NCBI GenBank assembly: GCA_008921705.1
Contig: VFFE01005920.1
Location: forward strand, 19,848-83,847
Origin: Burhinus oedicnemus
Lineage: Eukaryota > Chordata > Aves > Charadriiformes > Burhinidae
Length of the DNA: 64,000 nucleotides
Reading direction: 5' to 3'
Positions 23,101 to 37,700 of the stretch are shown here, piece after piece; position 1 is the first letter of the stretch, and each line of letters opens with the position of its first letter. The notes under the pieces were generated by a model. That model was not told where the DNA came from. It did not search any database and worked only from the letters and a program-made list of their open reading frames with translations. A program made the translations under genes and the position numbers.

Positions 23101-26100
23101 GTTTCTAGTAACTTCCTCTGGAAAGAGCCTTTTGCAATAAGACACAAATGAAACCAGTTTAGTTACACACATATGACAAGGATCTGAAACGCTTTCATAA
23201 GGATCATTCAAAGAAGCAAGAGCTTAGCATTACATTTTTAAACTACCGTTTTACAAATATAAGTCATCACAGAACAGATAAAGGCAAATTCAAAGAAAGC
23301 CAAAGACATTCTTTTCAAGGAGCTCCACAGAAGAGAACTAACAGATGACATACAGCAAGAAGCTATAGTCAATTCACTGTGTGGATAGCTACCCAGTGAA
23401 AAAAACCAACTGTTTGATATTTCTTTTATGCTTCCTGCATATGCTTCCTGTATATGCACTGCATCTACTTTGTAAACCCATACTGTGTATCAGTTGTATC
23501 AACTGTTTCCTTTACCACAGGATCTGCACTTCTAGTACAGCAATCTGGGGCCCTCAAAGAAAACCACTTAGACTTCCATCATGCCATGTTATATTAGATT
23601 TGTACCTTGCAAATAATATTTGACAAAAAGTCATTAACTGAAATTTTTGAACATGAATGCTGGTAGTGGTAGGTCATAAACAGGAGCCAGCGATTTAAAA
23701 AAAAAGAAAAAAAAGACAAAAGATAAAGTATTTTCAAAAAACAGAATGCATTTTTCCCCATGACGTATTTTACTGGGACAAACCACTTAATTTTTAAAAA
23801 CATACAAAGGCAACACACTGTAAGGGTACATGGAACACGAGAGCATCTGCTTCATTATGGTTATCAGCTCAAGGACCTTTTTAGCTCAAAGGGAGATATA
23901 AATAACAGGAAAATAATAAACAAAACACACAGTGACACAAACCTGATAGACAAGGGATAAGAGAGACAATCACAAAGAAGGAAAGGCTCCAGTCAGTAAC
24001 TAATGAGCTATTAAGAAACTACAGGTACAGCTTTGCAGAGACTTTTGCCAGGACTTTATAACTGATGAGGACAAGTGGGACTACATAAAACTTAGTAACG
24101 AGTCTTAACTACCTTAACCATATAACTTCCCTCTCTACACTGTGTGAATGCTTTAAGGATTAGGTGCTAGCAACTGAGATTGGCATGACTGGGTTTGGGC
24201 CAGGAACTGGATCAGACCTCAAGAGAAATCCCTGTGTCTGTGAGGCCAGCAACTGGAGTCGTTAGGGGTCTAAGCATCAGTAGCTGGAGGTGACATGGGC
24301 TAGGGAACATCTCTCTGGGGTGCTCAGAAAAGGTGAATTCAGGGCCAGCAACTGGAGTCAGTCCCTGAGTGAAGGGGCCCCTGCAACTGGAGCAGGTGAG
24401 GGTCCCAGCATCAGCCACTGGGGCAGGATCACAGGCCATAGTGCCTGTGTGCCTGGATGCCAGCTACTAGGGGGACCAGGATGAAGCTGAGTGAGGGCCT
24501 CAGCCCCTCAGCTGGAGTGGGACTGCAGGTCACAGGACACACGTACTTGAGCACCAGCTCCATGCGGTCGGGGGATTCACATTATCCCCAAATGTGGTGG
24601 TGGCAGTGGAGGATTACGGTGTACATAATTTGCTGGCAAACTGGACTAGGTGGCAAGCAGGAGGTCCAGGATCCAGGCACGGACAGAAGGCCCATGCTCA
24701 AGGGGTCTGCAAGTGTGGGGATGCTTGAGATGAATGTGTGCATCTGCTCGCTAGCAGCGATCAAGCTGAACTAGCCAGTGTGCAGGAGCCAAGTACAGAG
24801 AGTCAGGAGAGATCAGCATCCAGCCATGGACAGCAGATGGGTAGAGAACCCACGCTGATATTCAAGAGATCTGTCAATGTGCATGCATGCTTGTGGATCT
24901 ACAGAGCGAGGACATGCGTGTTTTCACTACTGAACTTCAGTCCTGATGAGGTGGAGAGGAGAAAGGGGACTTGGCACTCTACACTTACATTTTATGCAAG
25001 TCCAGTTAGTGCTATAGAAGGGTGTTGTTGAGGTGGAAGCCCTTATAAGAACAGCATGTTAAGGGATGTTAATTATTTTCTACTGAAAGCATTTGATATA
25101 GATACAGGATAAGTGAGGACATTACTATTGTACTGTTCCAGCAAAGAACACGTCAAAAACCTCATTATCACTTCTTAAATCCTATCCCCAAAAGAAAATT
25201 TTTACATGAGATTTATTTGCTTAGAAAGTGTCTTCTTAAACCAAACTTCTTTAACAAGTACTAAAATCAGAGTATATTACACGATAGCATGCAGCTAAGT
25301 CAGCATATCTTAGCTGACAGGTAGAACATACTTTGAGCCTTTTTAATGAAAGAAAAAAAAAAAGTACCATAAAATGTTTCAATTTAAACTTGCAAAAAAG
25401 TAGGAGAATTCCACAACAAAGGGAACTAGCAATGGGAGGGCAGCAAGTGGGAGAATCACAAAAGATTGTTATTGTTTTCCTTCTGGCTCACTCAATTTTG
25501 AACTCTTTGCTTCAATGCAGACTGGTGGGTAAAATTACTCTTCTCAGAGTGGAAAAATGTGCATTTGAACCTTTTCAGAAGGAACTGAATCCAGACCTCG
25601 CATCTCTTGGGTGAGTGCTCTTATTTCTAATTCTACTTATTTCTGTTTATTTCTATTTCTTATTCTATTGTATGAAAGGCTATGGACACTGTGTTTACTT
25701 GCTGCTCTACAGTGAAGTTGGCTATCTTTACCCAAGCAAAACAGGTTAAAACACCACAATGAATTGCAGCCTCTCATAAGGCACTTCACTGAAAGAGACT
25801 GGCTAAAGAGAGAAGTAGATTATCAGTCACTACATTTTTATGTTTCCTACTGCTTGATATGCAATGTAAGTGTCACCACCTCACCCTATCATGAGTCCCA
25901 GTTAAAGGTACTCAACCGTCCCCCTGTACAGCAAAGTTTTTCAACTAGCAGTCTGTTGACAGTTGAAACTCTTACAGCGTAGATTTTTTTAAAAAAATAC
26001 ATTAACTAGGTCAGAAAATAGTTTGTTTTAACCTTATAATCTTCACTAGATTTCAAAAGTCCAGTTAAGCTCAACAAGGGTGGAAACAATAAAGCATTAA

Positions 26101-28688
26101 TACAGAGAAAGTGCTATTATTGACACCCATGTCTTCCAGCCTTGCCCACAGCAAATTGGAATGCCTAAGGATTCCTAGCTCTATGACATTTTACATGGGA
26201 ACAACAGTCATTGTGGCAACAGGCCATGTTTCCCTTTCAGTTAAATTCCTTCTAAGTGATAAACTACTAGTAAATAGTAAACTACTGAAATAGAATTTGT
26301 TTTTGCTTTTTTCTTGAGGAAAAGCAAACCTCAGGCAGAGCAAAACCCTAAATGACTGTGGCAGAATGAGGTACCTAAAACTACTGAGGACTTAGAAAGC
26401 ATTAATTCAAATTACTTTACTTTTTTAGCATTCCTATTTTGCATGTGCCTGACATGTGGAAGTGTGTTGAAGACTACAGTAATGTAGTGCATATAAAAAT
26501 GCTCAAGGCAAGCATAGCTTTCAAACAAGATGAACACAGTTAAGGATTTCAGTTCAACAAGAACTTTGTGAATGAAAAAGGAAATGAAAAACAAAATCAC
26601 GTTGTAAACTAAGGACTGATGTACAAAGTACTGCAGATCTCACTCTGTCAACTGTTCAAATGTTCCACTATTCCTTGAAAAATTAAAAGTGCCTTGGCCA
26701 TTATGAAAATAGCGGGCAACTGCCTCATACATGCCATAAAGTAAAGGATGTTTAAACATTCTCTCTGAGCTGCTGATGCATTGTAATGTTTGCATTTCTG
26801 TGCCCTCTAAATGTGACAAGAATTTTTCACAGAGTATAACAGCAGGCCAACAGGGTAACCAAAAGTTAAAAAAAACCACTCCAAAACCTGTACAATTTTT
26901 AGCAGTTTTATATGGATTTTTCCAATCCAAATTACTCTTGTGCTTGCACGTAAGAACAGAACAAAACATATTAACATCCTGCTTCCAACAGCAATCAACA
27001 GCAGAACAGGAAAGCATAAACTCTAGTCATGTTTATTTTTATTTTTCTCCTTTTTAAGTATTCACAGTTGCAGCAATGAGTTCCAGTTTGACTACACCTG
27101 TATGAGAAGATATGTGCTTGTTTGTCCTAAACACAGCATCTAATAATTTCTCTGATGCCTCTTCCTTCAAGGATCTTGCTCGAAAAAGAAAGAATGATCA
27201 TTCCTTGTTCACCTTCTCAGATGCCACCCATGTTTCTACAGCATTCTGCCACACCTCCCTTCAGCTGTCTCATATTCTACGTAGCTGCTCCTCATATGGG
27301 ATCCAGTTGACATTTTATGATCCCTCCTTACCACCCGCTCCTACCATACCCTCTGAAGAGGGATCTACATACGCGGCAACATTGAATATTTATACTAGAA
27401 CAAGAATAAGGATGCCCCTTTTGGTTATTTTTTAATCCCTTTCCTGATGATTTCTAATATTCACATTGGTTTCAGGCTGCTACTACTACGCACTGAGGTG
27501 GTATCACCAAAATACATTAGAAATCTCTTTTCTGCATGGTAGGTAATCCAGAGCCCATCCTTTAATACATTAAACTAACACTGAACTTTTTGCCTAACTG
27601 CACCCATTCACATTTGTTGGAACTGAACTCCATCTTGACTTGTACCTACAAGTCTTTCAGAAAACTGAAATTGAATTTTAATTGAAATCTGAGTTTTCAA
27701 ATTCAATTTGAAATTTAACTGAATTGTAATGGTTAGTCCTTCAGCAAATCTGGCCCTCACTTTGGAAGTGTCAACTTTTTTGTGTTTCAGTTTTGTTTTG
27801 TTTTTTTAATAGATAGTATCCCTGTGCTGTGGGCCTCAGAGAGGGTTGTCTGTCTCTTGGAAACACTCTACCCTTCTTATTTATTTTAATCAAGCTTCTT
27901 CACTTTATAGTATTTGATTTTTAAGAGTGAAGCTAGATAAAAGTGAATTTTCAGAGTTCTACTACATCTGCGTGGCTGCTGAATCTAAATATGTTGTAGT
28001 CACTGTTAGGGAGCAGGCCTTCAGCAGTAGTATATTAAAATTAGCATTTTAAGCTGGTCAATACCGCATTAATTTTCTTCTCCTCCTTCAGGTTCCCACA
28101 AATAAATCACTTAATGGTATGCAAAAATACACATACATTTAGCATGCAAGTGTTGGCATCATTTATCTACATATGATTGATCACATAAATGTGAAAGCAA
28201 CCAAGTCTTACAGCATGACTGTTTTCCTGCTCCTGCAAGCTCTCTTATTACCTTTAACAAATCAAGATTAGTCACTACCCTAGCTGGCAGCTGTGAATAT
28301 AGCCCTACTGCTATGATCTCCTCCTTCTGGCTGGAAATTTCAGTTCATAGAGGCTTCTCAGTTACTTGTGTCCCAGTTACCTTGTTTGTTGATTCAATTT
28401 ACAACTGCTTTTTAAATAACATAGCAAATATTTGTAAGCCAAAGCTACTTAACACGAGGGCATGAGTCCAAAACCACTGCCATCTGAGAGTGAGGAAGGA
28501 AGCACTTCAGATCTCAGTTCTAATGGACTTTTATGCTGTTGACACAGACGCTAAAGCCTATATACTCCAAACTGTGTACAAAGCAAACTTCTAGCCAGTT
28601 TACACAAGGTTGCTACTGCTGTCAAGAAGCTGCACTATGATGAAAAGCACCTTGTTGAGGTGTCTCCAGCTTTTTAGGGTCTGTCCTA

Positions 28689-28723
<35 letters not shown>

Positions 28724-31700
28724 TAGCAATATACACTGCTGACTGCTGAGGTCTCCAGGCAGAATAAAAGAATTAAAGGTATTCTAGCTCTGCTGCCTTC
28801 AATGTGGTATGATGTATGGGATTCATCATAAGTAGAAGCTAGAAAACAGATCTTATACTTAAACATAAAATTAAACCTGAAAGAGATTAATCTTTGACTT
28901 TTGCTGGTCCTCAAACAAATATCACCTTGTCAGCAATGCCATATTTTGTTCCTAATTGAGACACTTTTTGAAGTCCTGCCACCACAAACAGCACAAGAAG
29001 ATTTTAGACCACTTGTGCAAACTATGGCATAAACCAAACACACTTTATATTTAAGTAATTTGATACACAGTTTGCCTGTGTAAACCCCAACTCTGTGTGA
29101 ATCATGTCATTCCTTTTCCACGTCCCCAGCGTTACTGTTGTCTTTTCGGAGAAGAGCCTCTGACAATTCTTAGTTTGTATCTTTACCCCAATTTGTAAAA
29201 ATGTGTTTCATTCCAGAGTTTTTAAAACCGACAGGCAATGTATCATGTGCTACACTTGCTCATGTCACATTTCAGCAAGGAAAGGAAACCCTAAAGCAGG
29301 AAACATACGGCACAGGTCCTGCTGCTACTGCGCCTAGCCATACTCAGGTTTCCAGATGTTCTTGCGAGAATTTAAGGTACATTAGAAAAGAAGTGATAAG
29401 TTGCTTAACCTGTCAACAGGAGAGAACTCCTATGATGTCTTCACTGTCAGATATGGAAGATTGTGTCTGATGTACTGCCTTGCATAGCTTTTCAACAGGT
29501 TGCGAAGTTAAACACAGAACGTTTTCTGAGGTATGTGATAGCCTTTCATACCCTTCAGAAGGGTCGACAGTCAGGATTTAGCTTCAGTTGTGCAGTTCTC
29601 CTTCTGACTCCCAGGAAGATGTAGTTCCCCTTCTCCCTGACTGGGGAAGCTATCCACTGAAGTACAGCAAAGCTGTATACAAACTAGGAAATTAACAAAC
29701 AAAAACTATACTTAGCGACAATCATGACTGCATCAGGATACACACATCCAACCCAAACCTTAAAAGCACAGAAATAAAGAGGGGAAAGACTGCTGTATTC
29801 CACCACACTTTTCTGTTGCCTAGGCACTGTTGATAACATACTCTGAAAGGCTTTCACTTCCACCTTTGGCGAGGAAAAAAACCCAAACCTGTGCTTTAAC
29901 ATTAGCTACAAAAGAAAGTTCAGCACTTACTTTCACGTGTCTCATGCATGTTAACTTACATTACCTTAACACTGGATTTGTTTACTTGATTGTGTTTGAG
30001 TGCATATCTAATAGTGATAGGCTGCTGTCTTATCTTTTAGAAATGGCAGTGAAAGCCTTTGGAGTGTGCTACCGAACAGCATTGTAGGCAGTATGAAAGT
30101 GGAAATGAATATAGAAGTCCTTCCCTCTAACTTTATATTTCTATACTTCAGAGTGGGTGGATGGAGGGAGTGTAACCCAATGCAATCTTAAACAACACTA
30201 AATATAGCTCTGTCTGTTAATACTGGTTAGGTAAAATACCTATTAGATTTACCAAAATGTTTCATTTTCTTCTTGGTGTGCAAAGGGATTGCTAGATTAT
30301 GGCAAACCCAAAGTTTCTGTAGTATTCTAAAATCCCAACTGCTCTGGAGCAACAATGCACTGGTTAGATCAGTCGGTAACTTGCAATAATGTGGTTTACT
30401 ACGCCTGGCAGACATTGAACTTTCAGGAATAAAAGTACCATGTACTGAAATTATTCTTATCTGATTTCTGGCTAAACATTGTGCATGTTCAAAATCCAAT
30501 TAGTGCCACAGAGACTGGCTATAGTCTATGACCTGTAGTAGGAACTATTGAGCAACTTGGAGGGACTGGGGAGAAAGGAAAACACATTATTCAGTTTAGA
30601 GCTGCACTGAGTATTTTAGAATTCCTTCTGTAAGGAACACCAGTTCTCAAGAAGTAATGTTTTAATTAATCGCAATGTGAAATTAATTTAGAGAAAGAAA
30701 AAAATACCTCAACTCACAGATGAAGTCAGTTCATCCATAAACTTAGTTAAATCAGATATTCTTTCCAGATGGGCATTATTCTTTGTCCTCACAGCTACTG
30801 AAAACAGACTAGGCTTTTATTCTCCATTTTAGCATATAACCACATTCCGACTTCAGAAATTATTTTGAAGTGTTTTTCAGATGGAATGTTTACAATGATT
30901 TTGACATTGAGTATGAGTTGTCTGAAGTAATACCTCACAGAAGGAGTTTTTTGAGAAAAGCAGATATATCAGCTCTGGAGCTGAAAGGAGGTTTCATCAC
31001 ACCTCGTATCTCACATGACATTCTCTAGGTTGGGACTAGAAACTAAAAAATCAGAGCCTTTCTGGAATTTGTTACACATCTGTGATGAACTTTCCTTTCA
31101 ACACGAGGTAATAATTGCAATTACACCTGCAATTGCCAATTTTACTTCCAAGAAACAGTGGCCTCAAGATCTCCAATCAAGCATGTTGTAAACATTCTTC
31201 AATGTCCTATACTTCACAACTTTCCTCTAATGGGCCTCCTTCTGCAGTTTCAAAAATCTAAGCCTCATAATGGACATGATTTGCAATGTCATAACTACCA
31301 GGATAGTTATCTCCTGCTCAGAATCAGAAACACTATTTTTTAAAAATCTGATGTTTATAACTGCCAGTATAGATTAAATTGGGTATGCACTTATGGCAGT
31401 CAGTATTCAACTATGTGTGTGCTCGGAGTTCGAAGGCAGCTCAATTACCCTGAATGGGGCCTGAGGGTTTCTTAAATGAACTATAGCTTTCACTTTTGAG
31501 AAGCTGCTTCTCAATTTTTTCCCCTGGACTTGAGTAACACATCAACATGCTTCCAACCTTGTCTGTGACGTATCATAAGGCAGCTGCTTTAAGTTGGATT
31601 CTTTTAAATCTACATGTATTTCAGTGATTTGGTTGACACTTTGTTTTCTTCCTGATGCAAAAGAAAGCTTCTACCCATAAAGCCACAACAACTTCTTCTA

Positions 31701-34700
31701 TGCAGAGTTAAGGGGTTTTTTGTACTTCTAAGATCACCTGCTAGAAATGAAGGTGCAATAATTTCCCTCTCCCTGCCTTCCCACCTGACCTTTCCAAGTC
31801 ACAAAGCAATTCTAATCTCTTTTCAGTAGAGAGGGGGCTGATCTAAACTGGTGATAAGACACCCCCCCGAAACCTTTAAAAACTACTAAATGTACACATG
31901 CATAGATGTACCCAGCAATTTTGTTTAGCTAGATTAGGAAAATTTTGTTTTAACAAAGGAGAGATTATTTTATCCTTACTTATTTTCAAATAAAGATGTG
32001 ACAACAGTTTAGAAGACAGAGGATTACCAAGGGTATAGCTTAGACTCTCCACCTAAAGCCTTATTTTCACATGTCTGAGTAGGGGATACCAGGTGTAAGA
32101 ACACCGGGCAAACAAGGACAGGCACTTACTCCTTCAGTTGAACAGGATGACATGGTACAGTGAATACTGATGTAGAAGTCACAGAAGTGAATACACTATT
32201 GAAAGAGCTTCTGGTGCACTAGAATTTAAGTTACCTCTAGGATTCTTCACAACTGTATCTTCAGTAGATCAAGAATATGAAAACAGAGATACTGAAGTTT
32301 TGAAAAAATGCTCTAACAACAAACTTTACTTTCTAGTGACACTTCTGATATTCATTTGTTTAAGGAATGACTTGAATGGATATCTGATTTTTCTCAAGCT
32401 CTTCTTTTTCTTAAGTCTCCAACATTCATATATGATTGTACATCCTGAAGCAATTGTCTGATAGACTTGGGAAAAAACACAAAGTTAAAAAAATGTATTG
32501 GGCTGGATTGCTCCCCAGAAAATACTCTTCGACTTCCCAGGAAAAGCAGAAATGGCCTTCTAGAGAGAAAATACTGCCCCTCCTTGTTTCTAAGGTGGTA
32601 GCAGCATGGATAAAGCAGCTGAAAGATTCTTCACTGCAAGAAAAGCAAAGGCTAAAATATTTTTACTTTAGTACAATTAGTACTACTTTCTCTGCACTGC
32701 TAATTGCACAGCAATTACAATTGCTGACACGGGAAAAAACAGTGGTACAGTTGCTGATTTTACACAGTACTTTTTGTTAGAATTCAACTAATCCATAGAT
32801 TAACACACAAGCCACAATAAAGGCAGTATCAAAATTCTGGGACCTCTACCAAGGTTACATTAAGCAACCATATAATTTTCTCTATCTGACAAAAAACATA
32901 ATCTTGGGTGGTAAAAGTAAAACCTTGACAGAGAAAGACGGAACAAATACAACTGTAGGAGATTTCTTTGCTCACAGTTACACTTCAGTCTCAGTCACAT
33001 CCTTACATCAGACAAGAAGGACCTACACATCTTTCCACCATTCTAAGTTCTGTTTTCTTGCCTACTCATTTCCTAACATAAGCATCTCTGAAGTCAGATG
33101 AACATTCGCTCATAATTCCAGGAAGCTTAGCAGAGACTGAGTTATCTTCCACACAAGTATTTTTATTTCCTATGATTTCCAAGATAAAGATGAAGACCTC
33201 ATTCAAGGTATTAAGACTATGCCGCCCCTTCAGCAGCTGAATGTTCTTTGTAAGTGAAAATGTATAACCAAAATATTGCCAGAGCCACCACCTGCAAAGG
33301 ATATAATACACTTTTCCCTCAGGAAAAACATGCAGCTTTCACACACACACACCCACACCCCCCCAATCTCCTGCAAGTCTTCTGCAAAAAGACAAATAAT
33401 TCCATCCCTTGGGTGAGCACTTCATGCTCATTCTGATTATATAGAATGAATAATCCAGAGCCATCAGATATAGGACCAGTAAGTGTCTGGCTGCCTTCCA
33501 AGGAAAAGGATATAGAAGAAAAGAAGCACTCCTTGGCCACTTTTGCCAATGTATTAAGGGATTTGGTTTACTTTCTGCGTGAACATGCATTGTTTCTCCC
33601 TGGTTACTAATGAGTGAGACAAGCATTTCTAATGCCTAGTATTTCTGCTATTTATTTCTGTTCCTCAAAGAATAGATATCTCCAACTGGACTTCCGTGCA
33701 TCCTCTGCAATCTCTGAAAATACTCTCTGTAACCAGTGAGGGAGAAGAGCACTGAGAAACGTAACCTCAGAGGAATTAAATGTGATTTACATGAGGAGAC
33801 TTTAGTTCTTGGAAACCTTATATATTTATCAGATGAAGCCTGGTTTCACTGTAATCTGTTTTGCGATTACTTCTGAAAAAGAGAAGGAATGAGGAAGTGT
33901 CCTTGACAGCCAAGCAAAAAATCCCCCTAGTATAGCTGTTCTGACAAAACTCAGGCGGGGGGGTGGAGGGGCGGATTTAGCACTTTCTCCTTTATCTAGT
34001 CAAAGAAAAAATTTTCTCTGAGGCAGAGATGGTCAATCTCTCACTTATACCATCTGGAGACAAGTCCTGGGACTTCTTCCTGATGGCTGACACCAAGTCC
34101 AGACTCCAAACAAAGATGTGGTCTTTGGGAGGCCTAATCGTAAAGACTGACACAAGGAAGCGAGACTTTAATTTGCTTCTGTGTACTGTCACTTAACCCG
34201 AAGGGATTACAAAATTTGGTATAATCAGGAAGGACGAATTCCAACATAATATGTTAGATATCCTCCATTATTGTTTAGTTTAATAAAAAGCAATTTTAGA
34301 TATGGCTAAACGCAACTGCCAGTATCAGGAATTCTAAGAAAATATAAACAGGAATAAAGGAAGTATTTCACAACGTAGGTGTCCGTATCTGGTGGTGAAA
34401 TTTAGAAACTTGCAAAGTTATTTGATTCTCAAAGTTTGTAGCTTACTCCTTTCTTATGTAAGAATTTCTGTATCTTAGTGATTGTCAAAGGCACGAAGCA
34501 AATTATTTAAAATAAAGTTTTCTTGAGCTTAACCTCATTTTGTCATTCTCTAGCATGACTGTCTCTTCCCCCCTTATAATCTGTAGATGCTTATAAAATT
34601 AAATAATTTTCACTTGAATTTGAGAAATGACTGGGCCATTGAAATATTCTAATTATCCACAGAACCTATAATACACTTCTGCTTGTATGTAATTATATAT

Positions 34701-37700
34701 CTGTGACTGTGTATAATACAAATATGCATTTTATACACAAAAAAGTGTATCATCTGATGTGTGTTTCTTCTAGCCTGCAAGACAAAGATTTCTGATCATA
34801 GATGAAAAGGTTACCTGGATCTGGGCTCTGTTTCCAGCTGTTATATTAGATATTGTCCAGCATGCTTCCTTTTTGATAGATTCTTTTGGGCTGCTTAATA
34901 AGTGCAGTAAACTCTGCAGGGCTGAACAATTCAGAATTACCTGAATACAAAAGAAATAAAAATAAAAATAAACAAACCACAACTTAGAGGAAATTTAGGA
35001 CAAAGAATCACAGGAACAAGGAATACAGTGCCTTCAAAATCTATAAAACAAATCCCATCAGATGATCCCAAAAAGTTAAGGAAATAAAAACAAACAACAA
35101 AAACCCAGAACAAAACAAAAAACCAGCAAGAACTAAGAAATAAATGTTTGTATTTTATATGCAGGAAAGCCAATGACCAAAACAACTGAGTAATGCAGGT
35201 AAGCGGGTCATGCCTTCATCATGGTCTTAATGAACACTAAAAGATATTAAGCCCATTATAACAAAAAAACCAGAAAATAACAGTATTTTCCTGTATTGTT
35301 TTTTTATATTTTTGTATACTTGGAAGTTCCAACTACTTCTGCCTTCTGCATCAGCTGGCACAGTGGGGGAGACCTTTGCCAGTGTTGTGTCCAATGACAT
35401 TATGAATGGGCAATTGTTATTAATTTTTCTTTTTAAATTGCAACTGTACAGAGCAGAAAAGTTGCAGGAAAATCTGTATTTCCAAAATAAAGATTTTAAG
35501 TGCCTAAAGTGAAAGAGAAAATGCCCCAGAACAGGTACATTACAAGACAGAATAATTGATTGTGTAATCTTTGATAGCGAAGGGCTTTTTGACCCTCTGA
35601 AAGGGCATAACAAGATTCAATGACTGAAAAATTAAAGAATTTTTTTTTTTTTTAAATTGCAACTTCTTACAAGTAAATAAAAAATTGGAACAGCCTACTA
35701 AGAAGCATGGTAGTTTTGCCTTGTATGGCAAAAGCAGGCAGCTTAGAAAGACAGTGTGGTACAGAATTTTATGAGAAATTTTTTATTCTGTTTGTGGAGG
35801 TCAAAAGGATCAGAGAGTAACTGAATCATGGTGATGACTTCTGATCTCGGAATCTGAATTCCCTTGCCCATATCTCTCTCTCTCTGACTCCACACATACT
35901 CCTAAAACCTTTACATTCCAAATTAAGATTAAAAAAAACAAAGGTTATGGTTCAGGATTTTATCAGACATCTACTGGGACAAGAAAGATTTATTTTTTCT
36001 TCACACATACTGTCTATGGTTTTGGCCATCTCCAAGCACTGGCAATTGTTAACTGTTGGAAATGAGATACAAAGCAAAAGCAGGTTTGTGCTCTGAGGCT
36101 GTACAGAGAAGTTTTCATGCAACTGTCTTGTATGTTGCTCACATATTCAGAAACATATTGACTGTCAAAGTCGAGCTTTTCCTTCTCCCTCGTACACCCG
36201 ATTAAGGATTTTTGTATGCTTTCTGGACCCCTATTTAGCATACAGCACAATCTGCAGGGAGGACTATCAAAATATCCTACTTAAGCAGTTCTCTAGAGTT
36301 TTAGGAATGATTATAGTATGCTCCTCTTAAAAAAATTGAGTACAACAAAAATGTTTAAGTATTTTCTTGAATTGAAATTTAAGGTTTATGCAGTATTTAA
36401 TGACCTGCATTACATGCAATTTAGTGATCCTTTGTGTTTTTACTTTTAATGAAACTATGAAATCACAAAACGCACCTCATTCTTATGACTGATCTGCAAA
36501 ATAAAACCCACTGAGAAAATACAAGAAAGTCTATGCAATCCAGCTACAGAAAAAATACCGTAACAAAAAAAAAAAATCACATTAACCTCCTCCAGCACTA
36601 GTGATAAGATATTCAGTGTCCTGCTGCTGCTAACTCACCTTTGTCTTCAATATCACTGCCACAGAACTACAGAATTCCAAAGGATACATTTATACAAACC
36701 AATAAACAAGCACTGAAAGAAGCCTCAAGGTTAGGAACCTGGATTTTAACTTTGGCATAATTCATATGAAGGAAGTAATTTAATGCTTTGAATGGGGAAT
36801 CATAAGCTTTATGCATCTGCACCTCACTGAAAGCATCTTTCTCCAAACTCTTCACATTGTCTCACACCTCTAGCTGCAACCACTGCCTCCTGGACATCCA
36901 TTTCACTGCCTCCACTGCATACACCTCCCCATTCAGAGCTGCTACGGCTTTTTGATCCCATTTCTGCCATCAGCTTTAGCAGAGTCAACAGCACACCACA
37001 GCAAGCCTCTTTGAGCCTGTGACTTCAACCCAATTTGGTTGTGCGTGTCAGACAGCTCTGCACCACACAGGCATGCTTTTTAGTTTGTAAACTAGAGATG
37101 GAGGCCAAGAGTCAGTAAAGGTTCAAAAGCAATAGCCTACTCTGTACTCCCCTTCCTCATATTACCAATTGAGTCTCAGAATGCACAAAGGAGAGGGGTA
37201 AAAACTACAAAGTACAACCACATTAGTCCCTAACTGGAGCTTCTGCTCTAAATGTAAAAAGATATTGCCACCAGCCAGTAGGTCACAGGTAGCACATGCA
37301 CAGACTCTCTGCTCCCACAGGTTTTAAAAACTGGTGGGAACTGCTGCCTCTTCCAAAACCTACCAAGCAGCAGGATGACCACCTAGTGCCTCTGAAGCAT
37401 AAGGTTTCCTGGCTCCCAGTTTCCAATACAGTGGTGAAAGTCACTGCCTCCTACTGATGCTTCTCCAAGCACAGTTGCATACCATCCAAAATCTGACTAG
37501 ACACTCTTTTCTGGTATATGCACCGTTGACTGTCAACAGCGTCAAACGTGACAGGCCCCTTCGATGGCCCTACCAGACACATCATTCAGCATAAAAATTC
37601 AGCCTAAGTGGCAGACTTGTCTTCAACAAACCAGTAAAGAAAAACTCGAAGGGTATTGCACAGCTATATACAAATCCCAGGCATAGCTATCACCAGCAGA

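Larger units (their letters stand above)
22539..34814 (-). other. KPNA1 intron 11 (12.3 kb)
   Basis: The largest intron here. It contains a degenerate minisatellite-like block at 24200-24570, an 11-bp inverted repeat at 27668-27709, an A32 run at 28690-28721 and a CA-rich patch at about 33341-33363. No exon, RNA gene or autonomous mobile element is recognised. Sequence from about 24170 to 25040 is more GC-rich than its surroundings and may be an unrecognised repeat. Confidence 0.6.

Noticed and set aside
26640..27017. 125-codon minus-strand frame in KPNA1 intron 11
   Set aside because: It has no recognisable domain, no splice or promoter context, ordinary intron composition and overlapping frames on both strands. 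It is most likely chance.
33341..33363. CACACA/CCC patch as a functional element
   Set aside because: It is a short simple repeat of about 20 bp with nothing around it.
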